Assembly: GCF_001584145.1 (NCBI RefSeq) | Contig: NZ_CP013232.1 | Location: forward strand, 124,001 to 188,000 | Length of the DNA stretch: 64,000 nt | Source of the DNA: Collimonas fungivorans | Lineage (GTDB): Bacteria > Pseudomonadota > Gammaproteobacteria > Burkholderiales > Burkholderiaceae_D | Direction: 5' to 3' | Shown here: piece by piece, positions 8,941-18,665 of the stretch | How the letters are laid out: each line of letters begins with the position of its first letter | How positions within the stretch are numbered: the stretch's first letter is position 1 | Program-made: the position numbers and the translations under genes | Notes under the pieces: generated by a model | What the model saw: the letters and a program-made list of their open reading frames with translations, nothing else | What the model was told of the DNA's origin: nothing | The model's database searches: none

Positions 8941-9309
8941 ATGACCGAACCGTCCGCGCCGAGCATCACCGGCTACCATGCCCACATCTACTTCGATGCC
9001 AGCACTCTGGCGCAGGCGCAAGCCTTGTGCGAGGAAGCGGCGCGGCGGTTTGCACTGAGCATGGGCCGGGTCCACCAGCGCCCGGTCGGTCCGCATCCGG
9101 ACTGGAGCTGCCAGCTGGCTTTCGACACGCCATTGTTTGGCGAAGTGATTCCATGGCTGGCCCTGCATCGCGCCGGCCTGGTGGTGTTCATCCATCCGCT
9201 GACCGGCGACGACCTGCGCGATCATCGCGACCATGCGATCTGGATGGGTGCGGTGCGCCCGTTGAAACTGTCGATATTTTCCGGGGAGCCGGAGGTGGCG
9301 GAGCAATGA
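8941..9309 (+). CDS. DOPA 4,5-dioxygenase family protein
   Basis: 122 residues from the ATG at 8941 with TGGAG upstream. Family marks are YHAHIYFD at the start (two His), MGRVHQRPVGPHPDW in the middle and WLALHRAGLVVFIHPLTGDD followed by DHRDHAIWMG near the end. In fungi and plants relatives cleave DOPA in betalain-type pigment synthesis; bacterial members are small proteins of uncertain substrate. The stop overlaps the start of the following gene (ATGA), so the two are translationally coupled. Confidence 0.88.
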   Translation: MTEPSAPSITGYHAHIYFDASTLAQAQALCEEAARRFALSMGRVHQRPVGPHPDWSCQLAFDTPLFGEVIPWLALHRAGLVVFIHPLTGDDLRDHRDHAIWMGAVRPLKLSIFSGEPEVAEQ

Positions 9310-10031
9310 AGCCGGTAATGGGAGCGGGTCTTGTCATGGCTAGTCTGCAGCAATGCACGGCGGCGGCGCTGCTTGCCGTGTTGCTGGTCCCAGGCATGAG
9401 CGCGGCCGCCGGCCGCGTCACCATGATCGCTGCCGATCGCGCCGACAAGCCGGGTTTCCTGGTCGTCATCGAGGAAGCCGGATATTACAAGCTGTCAGGC
9501 AACCTGAAAGTACCCGACGCCAACACCACGGCGATCGAGATCAATGCCGACAATGTCACGCTCGATCTCAACGGCCACGCCATCCAAGGGCCGGTGCGCT
9601 GCCAGCAACTGCCCGCGCCATGCTGGCCGGGCGGCAGCGGCAATGGCGTCCATGCGGTCAACCGTAGCGGCGTCGTGGTCAAGAACGGCATCATCCAGGG
9701 TATGGGAAACTACGGTGTTTACCTGGAAATCAATACGGCCAGCCTGGACCGCGTAGTGATGGCCAGGAACGGCCATGGCGGCGCGGTATTGTTTGGCGGC
9801 GCCATCAGCAACAGCGTGGCTGAAGCCAACGGCGGCGACGGCATCTTCGGCGTCGATCTCAAGGTGCGCAACAGCGTGATGCGCGGCAACCAGATGCTGG
9901 GACTGGCCGCGTATGGCCATTCCACTTTCAGCAACAACCAGTTCAAGAGCAATAACAACAACGCCGCACAAACCAACCTGAAGCCAGCCGCCGCCGATCG
10001 CAATGTCTGCAATGGCGCGCCCTGTCAGTAA
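9306..10031 (+). CDS. Secreted right-handed beta-helix-like protein
   Basis: 241 residues from the ATG at 9306 that overlaps the upstream stop. A long hydrophobic signal (MASLQQCTAAALLAVLLVPG then SAAA) indicates export. The mature part has repeating short strands typical of parallel beta-helix proteins: IEINADNVTLDLNGHAI, GVVVKNGIIQGMGNYGVYLE, SNSVAEANGGDGIFGVDL, VRNSVMRGNQMLGLAAYGHS, ending SNNQFKSNNNN. The NVTLDLNGH motif is common in periplasmic NosD/pectate-lyase-like folds. A polysaccharide-related or structural role is possible, but no catalytic residues can be picked. Confidence 0.8.
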   Translation: MKPVMGAGLVMASLQQCTAAALLAVLLVPGMSAAAGRVTMIAADRADKPGFLVVIEEAGYYKLSGNLKVPDANTTAIEINADNVTLDLNGHAIQGPVRCQQLPAPCWPGGSGNGVHAVNRSGVVVKNGIIQGMGNYGVYLEINTASLDRVVMARNGHGGAVLFGGAISNSVAEANGGDGIFGVDLKVRNSVMRGNQMLGLAAYGHSTFSNNQFKSNNNNAAQTNLKPAAADRNVCNGAPCQ

Positions 10032-10034
10032 GAT

Positions 10035-11015
<981 letters not shown>

Positions 11016-11148
11016 GGTTTGCTCCGGATGGTGAAAATGGCGCTCCCGGTCCTGCAGTTTGAGCGGGAAAAGCGCTAGCTGCCAGTATAAGCGATGCGCG
11101 CTTTATCCATCGTCACCCGCTCGCCTGCCTGCGCACGCTGGCACCTCT

Positions 11149-12444
11149 TCAGGAAAATTTGTCGAGGATGCTGTAATAGGCGACGCCGGCGGCAATATAA
11201 AAGCGCTGCAGGCCATGCAAAGGAATCGGCTGGATGGTGCTGACCGGGAACGGGAACGGCGCTGCTTTTGCGCTCAGCAGGCGCCGCGCCAGGCAGCGGC
11301 CCATGGTCGACGCCATTCCGATGCCGCGGCCGTTGTAGCCCAGCGCTATCGTCAGTCCGGCGGCGGGTTCGTGCACATGCGGCAGGAAATCGCGGGTAAT
11401 CGCTACCCTGCCGGCCCAGCGGAATTCGTAGTCGACCTGCGCCAGCTGCGGAAACAGCAGCGCCAGCGAACGTTCCAGATGGCTGAAATCCTGCGCGCCG
11501 GTCGGATCAGGGAAGGGGCCGCGGCCGCCCATCAGCAGGCGTCCGTATGCATCGCGCCGGTAATACAGCAGCAGCCGGCGCGAATCGGACACCACTTGCC
11601 CGCCGGCCAGGATGCTGTCCCCCAGTTCCGGCGGCAAGGGTCTGGTGGCGACGATGAAGCTGTTGGCGGCGATCACCGACTGTTTCAGGCGTGGCCACAG
11701 GTCGCCGGTGTAGCCGTTGGTAGCGATCACCACTTGGTCGGCTGTCACGCAAGCGCCGCCGGCCGTTCTGACTTGCCAGTGGCCGTCTTGGCGCTGCAGG
11801 CTGCTGACCAGGGTATTGCCATGGATGGCGGCGCCATGCGCCTTCGCTGCCCGCGCCAGGCCGCGGCAATAACTGAGCGGCTGGATGCTGCCGGCGCGGC
11901 GGTCGATCCAGCCGCCGACATAGGCCGGCGTGCCGATCCGTTGCGTCACCTGGCTGCGATCCAGCATCTCCACCGGCGCGCCGCGTTCGGCCCACTGCGC
12001 GGCGCGTTTCTCCAGCGCCCGCATCACCTGCGCCGAGTGCGCCGGCTGGATCCAGCCGTTGCGGACGGCGTCGCACTCGATGCCGTATTTTTCCACCAGG
12101 TCGAATACGGTGTCGGCAGCCTTGCCGATAGTATCGACCAGCAGCTCGCCCTTTTTACTGCCGAACATCACGTTGAGCCGGTCGGGATCGTATTTCAATC
12201 CCGGAATCACCTGGCCGCCGTTGCGCCCGGAGGCGCCCCAGCCCGGTTCCGAGGCTTCCAGCAGGCAGACCTCGGCGCCGGCTTCGGCCAGGTGCAAGGC
12301 GGTCGACAGCCCGGTATAACCGCCGCCGACGACGACCACGTCGGCCTTGCGCGATGCGTTCAACGGCGCCGTGGTCAACGGCGCGATCGCGGTTGCGGCC
12401 CACAGCGATGGCGGCAGTGCTTGTCCTGCAGAGAGGTTTTTCAT
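11149..12444 (-). CDS. FAD-dependent oxidoreductase, gamma-glutamylputrescine oxidase (PuuB/OrdL) type
   Basis: 431 residues of the DAO family. The N-terminal dinucleotide fold reads VVVVGGGYTGLSTALHLAE and is followed by GWGASGRNGGQVIPGLKYDP, typical of PuuB-like flavoenzymes. VVIATNGYTGDLWPRL and the C-terminal ALGYNGRGIGMASTMG complete the FAD site. Such enzymes oxidise a primary or secondary amine to an aldehyde with release of ammonia. The gene is last in an operon behind an amino-acid ABC transporter (14 bp gap to the ATPase gene), so the transporter probably brings in its amine or amino-acid substrate. The exact substrate is not shown by the sequence. Confidence 0.9.
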   Translation of the reverse strand: MKNLSAGQALPPSLWAATAIAPLTTAPLNASRKADVVVVGGGYTGLSTALHLAEAGAEVCLLEASEPGWGASGRNGGQVIPGLKYDPDRLNVMFGSKKGELLVDTIGKAADTVFDLVEKYGIECDAVRNGWIQPAHSAQVMRALEKRAAQWAERGAPVEMLDRSQVTQRIGTPAYVGGWIDRRAGSIQPLSYCRGLARAAKAHGAAIHGNTLVSSLQRQDGHWQVRTAGGACVTADQVVIATNGYTGDLWPRLKQSVIAANSFIVATRPLPPELGDSILAGGQVVSDSRRLLLYYRRDAYGRLLMGGRGPFPDPTGAQDFSHLERSLALLFPQLAQVDYEFRWAGRVAITRDFLPHVHEPAAGLTIALGYNGRGIGMASTMGRCLARRLLSAKAAPFPFPVSTIQPIPLHGLQRFYIAAGVAYYSILDKFS

Positions 12445-12458
12445 ACGGTGTATTGGAG

Positions 12459-13208
12459 TTATGCAGACTGCTCGGGTGCTTGCCGGCCCAGCACGCGCCG
12501 CAGGAAATCCTTGGTGCGCGCGTGTTGCGGCGCGCTCAGCACCTGCTGCGCCGGTCCTTCTTCGACGATGGTGCCGCTGTGCAAAAAGCAGACGCGGTCG
12601 GCGACATCGCGTGCAAATCCCATTTCATGCGTGACCACGATCATGGTCATGCCGTCGCCGGCCAGGGTGCGCATCACTGCCAGCACTTCGCCCACCAGTT
12701 CCGGATCGAGCGCCGAAGTCGGTTCGTCGAACAGGATCGCTTTCGGTTTCATGGCCAGCGCGCGCGCAATCGCCACCCGCTGCTGCTGGCCGCCCGAGAG
12801 CTGGCTGGGATAAGCGTCGGCGCGCTGCTCCAGGCCGACCTTGGCCAGCAAGGCCAGCGCTTCCTGCCTGGCCGTGGCCTTGTCGACCTTGTTGACGTAG
12901 ACCGGCCCTTCCATGACGTTTTCCAGCACCGTGCGATGCGGGAACAGGTTGAAACGCTGGAATACCATGCCGACGTGGGTGCGCAGCTGGTGGATGGTGG
13001 CCGACTTGCTGTCGACCGGTTCGCCTTCGATCAGGATTTCGCCTGCTTCGTAAGTTTCCAGGCCGTTGATGCAGCGCAGGACGGTAGACTTGCCGGAACC
13101 GGACGGCCCGATCAGGCAAACCACTTCACCGGCGGCGACTTGCAGCGAAACGCCTTTCAGCACTTCCTGCTGACCGAAACGCTTGTGTATCTGTCTCACT
13201 TCTATCAT
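12459..13208 (-). CDS. Polar amino-acid ABC transporter ATPase (GlnQ/HisP type)
   Basis: 249 residues from the ATG at 13208, overlapping the permease stop (ATGA). The frame stays open further upstream but that part is antisense-like shadow of the permease. Walker A is GPSGSGKST, the signature is [15 protein letters not shown], Walker B is [19 protein letters not shown], and the switch His is in VVTHEMGFA. It energises uptake of a polar amino acid or amine together with the permease and binding protein encoded upstream in the operon. Confidence 0.95.
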   Translation of the reverse strand: MIEVRQIHKRFGQQEVLKGVSLQVAAGEVVCLIGPSGSGKSTVLRCINGLETYEAGEILIEGEPVDSKSATIHQLRTHVGMVFQRFNLFPHRTVLENVMEGPVYVNKVDKATARQEALALLAKVGLEQRADAYPSQLSGGQQQRVAIARALAMKPKAILFDEPTSALDPELVGEVLAVMRTLAGDGMTMIVVTHEMGFARDVADRVCFLHSGTIVEEGPAQQVLSAPQHARTKDFLRRVLGRQAPEQSA

Positions 13209-13861
13209 TTCCGCTTCCCCTGGCCAAAGCGAGCTTCCAGCCGGCGCGTCAGCAGCACCAGCGGCAGGCTCAGCAGCAAATACATCAGCGCCACCATGGT
13301 GTACACCGTCATGTTCTGGAAGGTGGAGGAAGCAATCATCTGGCCGGCGCGCGTCATTTCCAGCACGGTGATGGTGGACACCAGCGACGAATCCTTGAGC
13401 ATCATGACCAGCGTGTTGCCGTAAGGCGGCAGCGCGATGCGGAATGCCTGCGGCAATACCACGCGCCGCATGATCATCGGCATGCGCATGCCGATCGATT
13501 GCGCCGCCTCGATCTGGCCCGGGTCGACCGCTTCGATGCCGGCGCGGAAATTCTCGGCCTGGTACACCGAATAGGCGACGCCGAGGCCGATCACGCCAGC
13601 CTGGAACGCGGTCAGCTGTATGCCCAGTTCCGGCAGCACGAAGTAGATGTAGAACAGCTGGACGATGATAGGCAGGCCGCGGATGATGTTGATCACGCTG
13701 GCCGCGAACCACGACACCGGCCGCAGCTGCGACACTTTCATCAGCGCCAGGACCAGGCCGATGGCGGTGCTCAGGATCAGCGAATAAAAAGTGACTTCCA
13801 CCGTGACTGCCGCGCCGCGTAGCAGGATAGGCAGGAAATCCATGACGTTCTGGATCAGCAT
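13205..13861 (-). CDS. Polar amino-acid ABC transporter permease
   Basis: 218 residues with about five membrane helices. The N-terminus [21 protein letters not shown] is typical of HisM/GlnP permeases. The EAA loop that docks on the ATPase is visible as [21 protein letters not shown] single permease gene implies a homodimer in the inner membrane. It overlaps the ATPase gene by 4 bp and follows the binding-protein gene after 16 bp. Confidence 0.94.
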   Translation of the reverse strand: MLIQNVMDFLPILLRGAAVTVEVTFYSLILSTAIGLVLALMKVSQLRPVSWFAASVINIIRGLPIIVQLFYIYFVLPELGIQLTAFQAGVIGLGVAYSVYQAENFRAGIEAVDPGQIEAAQSIGMRMPMIMRRVVLPQAFRIALPPYGNTLVMMLKDSSLVSTITVLEMTRAGQMIASSTFQNMTVYTMVALMYLLLSLPLVLLTRRLEARFGQGKRK

Positions 13862-13877
13862 AATGTGCTGCCTGCGC

Positions 13878-14639
13878 TCAGTTCAGGTTCCACTGCTGCA
13901 CGATCTTGGCAAGCGTGCCGTCAGCCTTGGCGCCGGCGATCGCCTTGTTCAGGCGTTCCAGCAATTGATGGTCGCCCTTGCGCACCACCAGGCAAACATC
14001 GCCCACCAGCGTCGGCTGGTATTCCTTGACCAGCCGCACCTGCGGATTGGCGCCTTGCGCCAGCTGATAGGCAACGATCGGCCGGTCGCCGAAACCAGCC
14101 TTGATGCGGCCTAGGGCAACATCGCGCATCATGTCCGCAACCGCATCGTAGACGCGCACTTCCTTGAAGCCGCCTTTCTTGTTGAGGGCGTCGATGAAGA
14201 TGGTGCCGACCTGGGCGCCGACGATTTCACCCTTCAGGTCGTCCAGCGATTTATACGTACGCTTGTCTTCGGCGTTGACGAACAGGCCTTCGCCATAGGA
14301 GTACACCGGATCGCTGAAATCGACGATCTGCGCGCGCGCCGAAGTCTTCAGCATGGCGGCGGCGATGATGTCGATCTTGCTGGAAGTCAGCGAGGGAATC
14401 AGGGCCGAGAACGGGGTTTGCTGGATGTTGACGCTGAAGCCGGCATTCTTGCCAATCGCGGTCACGGTATCGACCATCATGCCCTGCAGCTTGTTGGTCT
14501 TGATATCGAGGAAGGTAAACGGCACGCCGGTGGAAGTGGCGCCGACGGTAAATGCCGTTTGCGCCAGGCAAAACGAAGCGGCGCTTGCGGCCGCCAGAAA
14601 AACGCCTGCCTGGGCAAGACGTCGGATCAGCTGTTTCAT
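13878..14639 (-). CDS. Amino-acid ABC transporter periplasmic substrate-binding protein
   Basis: 253 residues of the SBP_bac_3 family. A signal peptide runs to about residue 26 (FLAAASAASFCLAQ). The mature protein shows FTVGATSTGVPFTFLDIKTN, LIPSLTSSKIDIIAAAM and VGAQVGTIFIDALN, the usual ligand-pocket elements. It is the first gene of a four-gene operon (binding protein, permease, ATPase, FAD oxidoreductase) divergent from an IclR regulator 167 bp away. Ligand identity is unknown; the downstream oxidase suggests an amine or modified amino acid. Confidence 0.93.
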   Translation of the reverse strand: MKQLIRRLAQAGVFLAAASAASFCLAQTAFTVGATSTGVPFTFLDIKTNKLQGMMVDTVTAIGKNAGFSVNIQQTPFSALIPSLTSSKIDIIAAAMLKTSARAQIVDFSDPVYSYGEGLFVNAEDKRTYKSLDDLKGEIVGAQVGTIFIDALNKKGGFKEVRVYDAVADMMRDVALGRIKAGFGDRPIVAYQLAQGANPQVRLVKEYQPTLVGDVCLVVRKGDHQLLERLNKAIAGAKADGTLAKIVQQWNLN

Positions 14640-14706
14640 GGTTTTCCCCTCTGTGTGGCAGCCGCTTGTCCGGTTGCTCTGCAGTTGATATCAAAAATCG
14701 CCGTTT

Positions 14707-14775
14707 ATTTAAGTATATTCAATTTATTTATATCGTCAATAGATATTTGAGTATCGATATTCGATATTTAGGTAT
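14707..14775. promoter_or_regulatory. Divergent promoter region with three ATTTRRGTAT repeats
   Basis: A strongly AT-rich stretch between the ABC operon and the IclR gene contains ATTTAAGTAT at 14707, ATTTGAGTAT at 14745 and ATTTAGGTAT at 14766. The last two sit exactly 21 bp apart (two helical turns), each preceded by GAT. The third copy overlaps a TATAAT at 14773-14778 facing the IclR gene. This looks like an operator for the IclR protein, which would then repress itself and control the transporter operon. Confidence 0.55.
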
Positions 14776-14806
14776 AATAGATCAACGTCCAGAATGAGAG
14801 AGAGCC

Positions 14807-15604
14807 ATGAAAGATGACAATTCGCAGCAAGAAGTTGTCGACGCCTTGTTCAACCAGTCGCTGGAAAAAGGCCTGGCGGTATTGCGCGCCTTCGACGCCC
14901 GCCGCCGCACCATGACGTTGGCTGATGTGGCCGAGGCGACGGCTATCACCAAGAGTTCGGCGCAGCGCATGATCTACACGCTGGAGGCGCTGGGATATGT
15001 GAAGAAGCATCCGGCCACGCGCCGCTATCAGCTGACGCCGAAGGTGATGGAGATCGGCTATAACTACCTGGAGGCGGATACCCTGGTCGATGTCGCCAAT
15101 CCTTTCCTGGCGGAGCTGGCCAACACCACCGGCGAGACTACCAACATGACCGAGCCGTACGAGAACCAGATGGTGTACGTGGCGCGTTTCGTCGGCCATC
15201 AGTTCATTCCGATCCACATGCCGATCGGCAGCCGCATCCCGATGTACTGCACCGGTTCCGGCCGGGCCTACTTGAGCACGCTGGCGGCGGCGGACGCGCG
15301 CGCGGTGCTGCAGTCGAGCCAGCTGACGGCGCGTACGCCGCATACCCGCACCGGCATCGACGACATCATGGCGCTGCTGGCGACGGCGCGCGAAAAAGGC
15401 TATGCCTGCAACAATGAAGAATTGTTCCTGGGCGACATGACGATTGCCGCGCCCATCATCAGCAACCAGGGTGCGGCGGTGGCGGCGCTCCATGTGGTGA
15501 CGCCGAGCAGCCGCTGGACGCTGGCGGAAGCGGAAAAGAAGATAGGCCCGCTGGTGCTGGACTGCGCGCGTTCAATCAGCAACTCGATCCGCACCCTGAC
15601 CTGA
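14807..15604 (+). CDS. IclR family transcriptional regulator
   Basis: 265 residues. The winged helix covers roughly residues 15-80 (LEKGLAVLRAFDARRRTMTL, AITKSSAQRMIYTLEALGYV) and the IclR effector domain follows (VDVANPFLAELANTTGET, IGSRIPMYCTGSGRAYLS, GIDDIMALLATAREKGYACN). It resembles the PcaR/PcaU-like branch. It is divergent from the amino-acid ABC/FAD oxidase operon with a repeat-bearing intergenic region, so it most likely senses the amine, amino acid or a breakdown product and controls that operon. Confidence 0.93.
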   Translation: MKDDNSQQEVVDALFNQSLEKGLAVLRAFDARRRTMTLADVAEATAITKSSAQRMIYTLEALGYVKKHPATRRYQLTPKVMEIGYNYLEADTLVDVANPFLAELANTTGETTNMTEPYENQMVYVARFVGHQFIPIHMPIGSRIPMYCTGSGRAYLSTLAAADARAVLQSSQLTARTPHTRTGIDDIMALLATAREKGYACNNEELFLGDMTIAAPIISNQGAAVAALHVVTPSSRWTLAEAEKKIGPLVLDCARSISNSIRTLT

Positions 15605-15646
15605 GATGTGTTGAGCCCGCCGCGTTCTGCAGCGGGCAAAGCCGGC

Positions 15647-17158
15647 TTACTTGGCGACCGGCATGGTGAACTCGGCGCCCTTGGCGATGCTGTCTGGCCA
15701 GCGCTGCATGATGCTCTTGTAGCGTGTATAGAAGCGGATGCCTTCCTCGCCGTAAGCGTGGTGGTCACCGAACAGCGAACGTTTCCAGCCGCCGAAGGAG
15801 TGCCAGGCCATGGGCACCGGGATCGGCACGTTGATGCCGACCATGCCGACCTGGATCTGCCGTGAAAATGCGCGCGCCACGCCGCCGTCGCTGGTAAACA
15901 GGGAAACGCCGTTGCCGAACTCGTGGGCGTTGACCAGTTCCACCGCGCCGGCCAGGTCCGGCACGCGCACCACCGCCAGCACCGGGCCGAAAATTTCTTC
16001 CTTGTAGATGGTCATTTCCGGGGTGACGTGATCGAACAAGGTGCCGCCGACAAAAAAACCGTTTTCATGGCCGGCAACGCTGATGCCGCGGCCATCGACC
16101 AACAGTTTTGCACCCTCTTCAACACCTTTGGCGATGTAAGCCTCGACCTTGGCCTTGTGCACGCCGGTGACCAGCGGCCCCATCTCGGAATCGGCCTGGT
16201 CGCCGTTGCCGATCTTCAGGGCGGCGGCGCGTTGCGCCAGCTGCTGCACCAGGCGGTCGGCGACATCGCCCACCGCGACCGCCACCGAAATCGCCATGCA
16301 GCGCTCGCCGGCCGAGCCGTAAGCAGCGCCGATCAGCGCATCGACCGCCTGCTCGAGATCGGCGTCCGGCATCACCACCAGATGGTTCTTGGCGCCGCCC
16401 AGCGCTTGCACGCGTTTGCCGCGGCGCGCGCCTTCGGTGTAGATGTATTCCGCAATCGGGGTGGAGCCGACGAACGACAGCGCCTGCACATCGGGATGGG
16501 CTAGCAAGGCGTCGACTGCCGTCTTGTCGCCTTGCACCACATTGAAAACGCCGTCCGGCAAGCCGGCTTGCTTGAGCAGGTCGGCGATCAGCAAGCTGGC
16601 CGAAGGATCGCGTTCGGAGGGTTTCAGGATGAAGCAGTTGCCGCAGGCGATCGCCACCGGAAACATCCACATCGGCACCATCACCGGGAAATTGAACGGC
16701 GTGATGCCGGCTACCACGCCCAGAGGCTGGCGCAGGTTCCAGTTGTCGATGCCGCCGCCGATATTGTCGGTATGGCTGGTCTTGAGCAGGTGCGGGATGC
16801 CGCAGGCGAACTCCACCACTTCGATGCCGCGCACCACTTCGCCCTTGGCGTCGGAAAACACCTTGCCGTGTTCGCGCGTGATCAGCGCCGCCAGCTGGTC
16901 ATGGTGCTGCTCCAGCAGTTCCTTGAACTTGAACATGATGCGGGCGCGGCGCAGCGGCGAGGTTTCGGCCCAGGCCGGGAACGCCGCGCGGGCGCTGGCG
17001 ACGGCTTTATCCACTTCCTGTGGCGAGGCCAGCGCTACCTGGGCGACGACGGCGCCGGTGGCAGGATTAAAAACGTCGGAATAGCGCTCGGAGCGGCCGG
17101 TCGCCACTGCGCCGGAAATGAAGTGATTGATTTGAGAAGTGCTGGAAGTAAGGTTCAT
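15647..17158 (-). CDS. mmsA: CoA-acylating (methyl)malonate-semialdehyde dehydrogenase
   Basis: 503 residues of the ALDH superfamily, CoA-acylating MmsA/IolA branch. Recognisable parts are [35 protein letters not shown], the family-specific [13 protein letters not shown], and the catalytic Cys in [14 protein letters not shown]. It converts malonate or methylmalonate semialdehyde, CoA and NAD+ to acetyl- or propionyl-CoA plus CO2. It lies 12 bp after an omega-amino-acid aminotransferase gene, the pair expected for beta-alanine (bauA/bauC-like) breakdown; valine or inositol pathways would use the same enzyme type. Confidence 0.94.
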   Translation of the reverse strand: MNLTSSTSQINHFISGAVATGRSERYSDVFNPATGAVVAQVALASPQEVDKAVASARAAFPAWAETSPLRRARIMFKFKELLEQHHDQLAALITREHGKVFSDAKGEVVRGIEVVEFACGIPHLLKTSHTDNIGGGIDNWNLRQPLGVVAGITPFNFPVMVPMWMFPVAIACGNCFILKPSERDPSASLLIADLLKQAGLPDGVFNVVQGDKTAVDALLAHPDVQALSFVGSTPIAEYIYTEGARRGKRVQALGGAKNHLVVMPDADLEQAVDALIGAAYGSAGERCMAISVAVAVGDVADRLVQQLAQRAAALKIGNGDQADSEMGPLVTGVHKAKVEAYIAKGVEEGAKLLVDGRGISVAGHENGFFVGGTLFDHVTPEMTIYKEEIFGPVLAVVRVPDLAGAVELVNAHEFGNGVSLFTSDGGVARAFSRQIQVGMVGINVPIPVPMAWHSFGGWKRSLFGDHHAYGEEGIRFYTRYKSIMQRWPDSIAKGAEFTMPVAK

Positions 17159-17170
17159 GGCAGATCCTGG

Positions 17171-18499
17171 TTATTTGATTTCGTTGAGTACTTCGCGCAC
17201 CGTGCCGAACATGCGCTCGATTTCTTCCGGCTGCACGATCAGCGGCGGCGAGAAAGCCAGGATGTCGCCGGTATAGCGCACCATCACGCCCTTCTCGTAA
17301 CACTTGCGGAATACTTCATAAGCGCGTGCGCCCGGGGCTTGCGGCCGCGGTTCCAGCTCGATGCCGGCCACCAGGCCGAGGTTGCGGATATCCTTGACGT
17401 GCGGCGCGCCGGCCACGCTGTGGGCGGCTTTCTCGAACAGCGGCGACAATTCGCGCGCCCGCTCGAACAGCCCTTCGCTCTGGTACAGGTCGATGGCGGC
17501 GATGGCGGCGGCGGCGGCCACCGGATGGGCGGAATAGGTATAACCGTGCATCAGCTCGATGGCGCCGGCAGCGGCAGATTGCAGCACCGTATCGTGGATC
17601 TCGCGCTTGGCGGCTACCGCGCCCATTGGAATCGCGGCGTTGTTGATGCCTTTGGCGAGCGTGATCAAATCCGGCGTGACGCCAAAATAGGCGCTGGCGG
17701 TAGGCGCTCCGAGGCGGCCGAAGCCGGTGATCACTTCATCGAAAATCAGCAGGATGCCATGCTTGCTGCACAGTTCACGCAAGCGTTCCAGGTAACCCGC
17801 CGGCGGGATCAGCACCCCGGTCGACCCGGCCAGCGGCTCGACGATGACGGCGGCGATGGTGGATGCGTCGTGCAGCGTCACCAGCCGTTCCAGTTCGTCC
17901 GCCAGGTGTGCGCCCCAGGCCGGCTGGCCGCGGCTGAAGCCGGCCTCGGCGATATTCAGGGTGTGCTGCAGGTGATCGACGCCGGGCATCAGGTTGCCCG
18001 AGAAAGCCTTGCGGTTGTTGAGGATGCCGCCGACCGAGATGCCGCCGAAACCGACGCCGTGATAACCGCGTTCGCGGCCGATGAAGCGTGTACGCTGGCC
18101 TTCGCCGCGCGCGCGGTGGTAAGCCAGGGCAATCTTGAGTGCGCTGTCGACTGCTTCCGAACCGGAATTGGTGAAGAAAATCCGGTCCAGCCCGGCCGGC
18201 ATCAGCCCTGCCACCTTGCGCGCGGCTTCAAACGCCAGCGGATGGCCCATCTGGAACGACGGCGCGTAATCCATGCTGCCGATCTGCCGCGTCACGGCCG
18301 CGGTGATCTCTTCGCGGCAATGGCCGGCGTTGACGCACCACAGGCCGGCGGTGGCGTCCAGCACCTGGCGGCCGTCGTCGGTCTGGTAATACATGCCTTT
18401 GGCCGAGACGAACAAACGCGGCGCTTCCTTGAACTGGCGGTTGGCGGTGAATGGCATCCAGAATGCCGACAGGTCCTGATCCGATTGTGGTGTGTTCAT
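17171..18499 (-). CDS. Class III omega-amino-acid (beta-alanine) pyruvate aminotransferase
   Basis: 442 residues from the ATG at 18499; the frame extends upstream to 18607 but only this start gives the family's N-terminus (DLSAFWMPFTANRQFKEAPR) and length. PLP-site features are FFTNSGSEAVDSALKIALAY, IFDEVITGFGRLG with the ring-stacking Asp, and LITLAKGINNAAIPMGAV with the Schiff-base Lys. It transfers the terminal amino group of beta-alanine or similar amines to pyruvate, giving malonate semialdehyde. Operonic with mmsA and divergent from a MocR regulator. Confidence 0.93.
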   Translation of the reverse strand: MNTPQSDQDLSAFWMPFTANRQFKEAPRLFVSAKGMYYQTDDGRQVLDATAGLWCVNAGHCREEITAAVTRQIGSMDYAPSFQMGHPLAFEAARKVAGLMPAGLDRIFFTNSGSEAVDSALKIALAYHRARGEGQRTRFIGRERGYHGVGFGGISVGGILNNRKAFSGNLMPGVDHLQHTLNIAEAGFSRGQPAWGAHLADELERLVTLHDASTIAAVIVEPLAGSTGVLIPPAGYLERLRELCSKHGILLIFDEVITGFGRLGAPTASAYFGVTPDLITLAKGINNAAIPMGAVAAKREIHDTVLQSAAAGAIELMHGYTYSAHPVAAAAAIAAIDLYQSEGLFERARELSPLFEKAAHSVAGAPHVKDIRNLGLVAGIELEPRPQAPGARAYEVFRKCYEKGVMVRYTGDILAFSPPLIVQPEEIERMFGTVREVLNEIK

Positions 18500-18593
18500 G
18501 GTGGGTTTGATTGGATTAATTGGATTGGTTGACGAGGATTGGCGAAGTTTGGCCATGGCGTCGATTATTGCAGTTACAATCCAGATTGTTAGA

Positions 18594-18656
18594 TACACTT
18601 TATACAAATCGTGGAAAGTGTACTGTTGCTAACGGCAATCTGTACTGAATACACTT
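18594..18656. promoter_or_regulatory. Candidate MocR operator between aminotransferase and regulator genes
   Basis: The 166 bp between the divergent genes contains TACACTTT (18594-18601) and its inverted copy AAAGTGTA (18615-18622), 13 bp apart, plus a further direct copy TACACTT (18650-18656) just before the regulator start. MocR/TauR-type proteins often bind such repeated half-sites to activate the facing aminotransferase operon and repress themselves. Confidence 0.55.
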
Positions 18657-18665
18657 GAAGATGCC

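Noticed and set aside
12459..13712. Longer 417-residue version of the ABC ATPase
   Set aside because: The extra N-terminal part is antisense-like shadow of the permease frame; the ATG at 13208 gives the standard ATPase N-terminus and an ATGA overlap.
16532..18532. A 666-codon plus-strand frame across mmsA and the aminotransferase genes
   Set aside because: Antisense shadow of two well-supported enzymes; no protein motif and no promoter.
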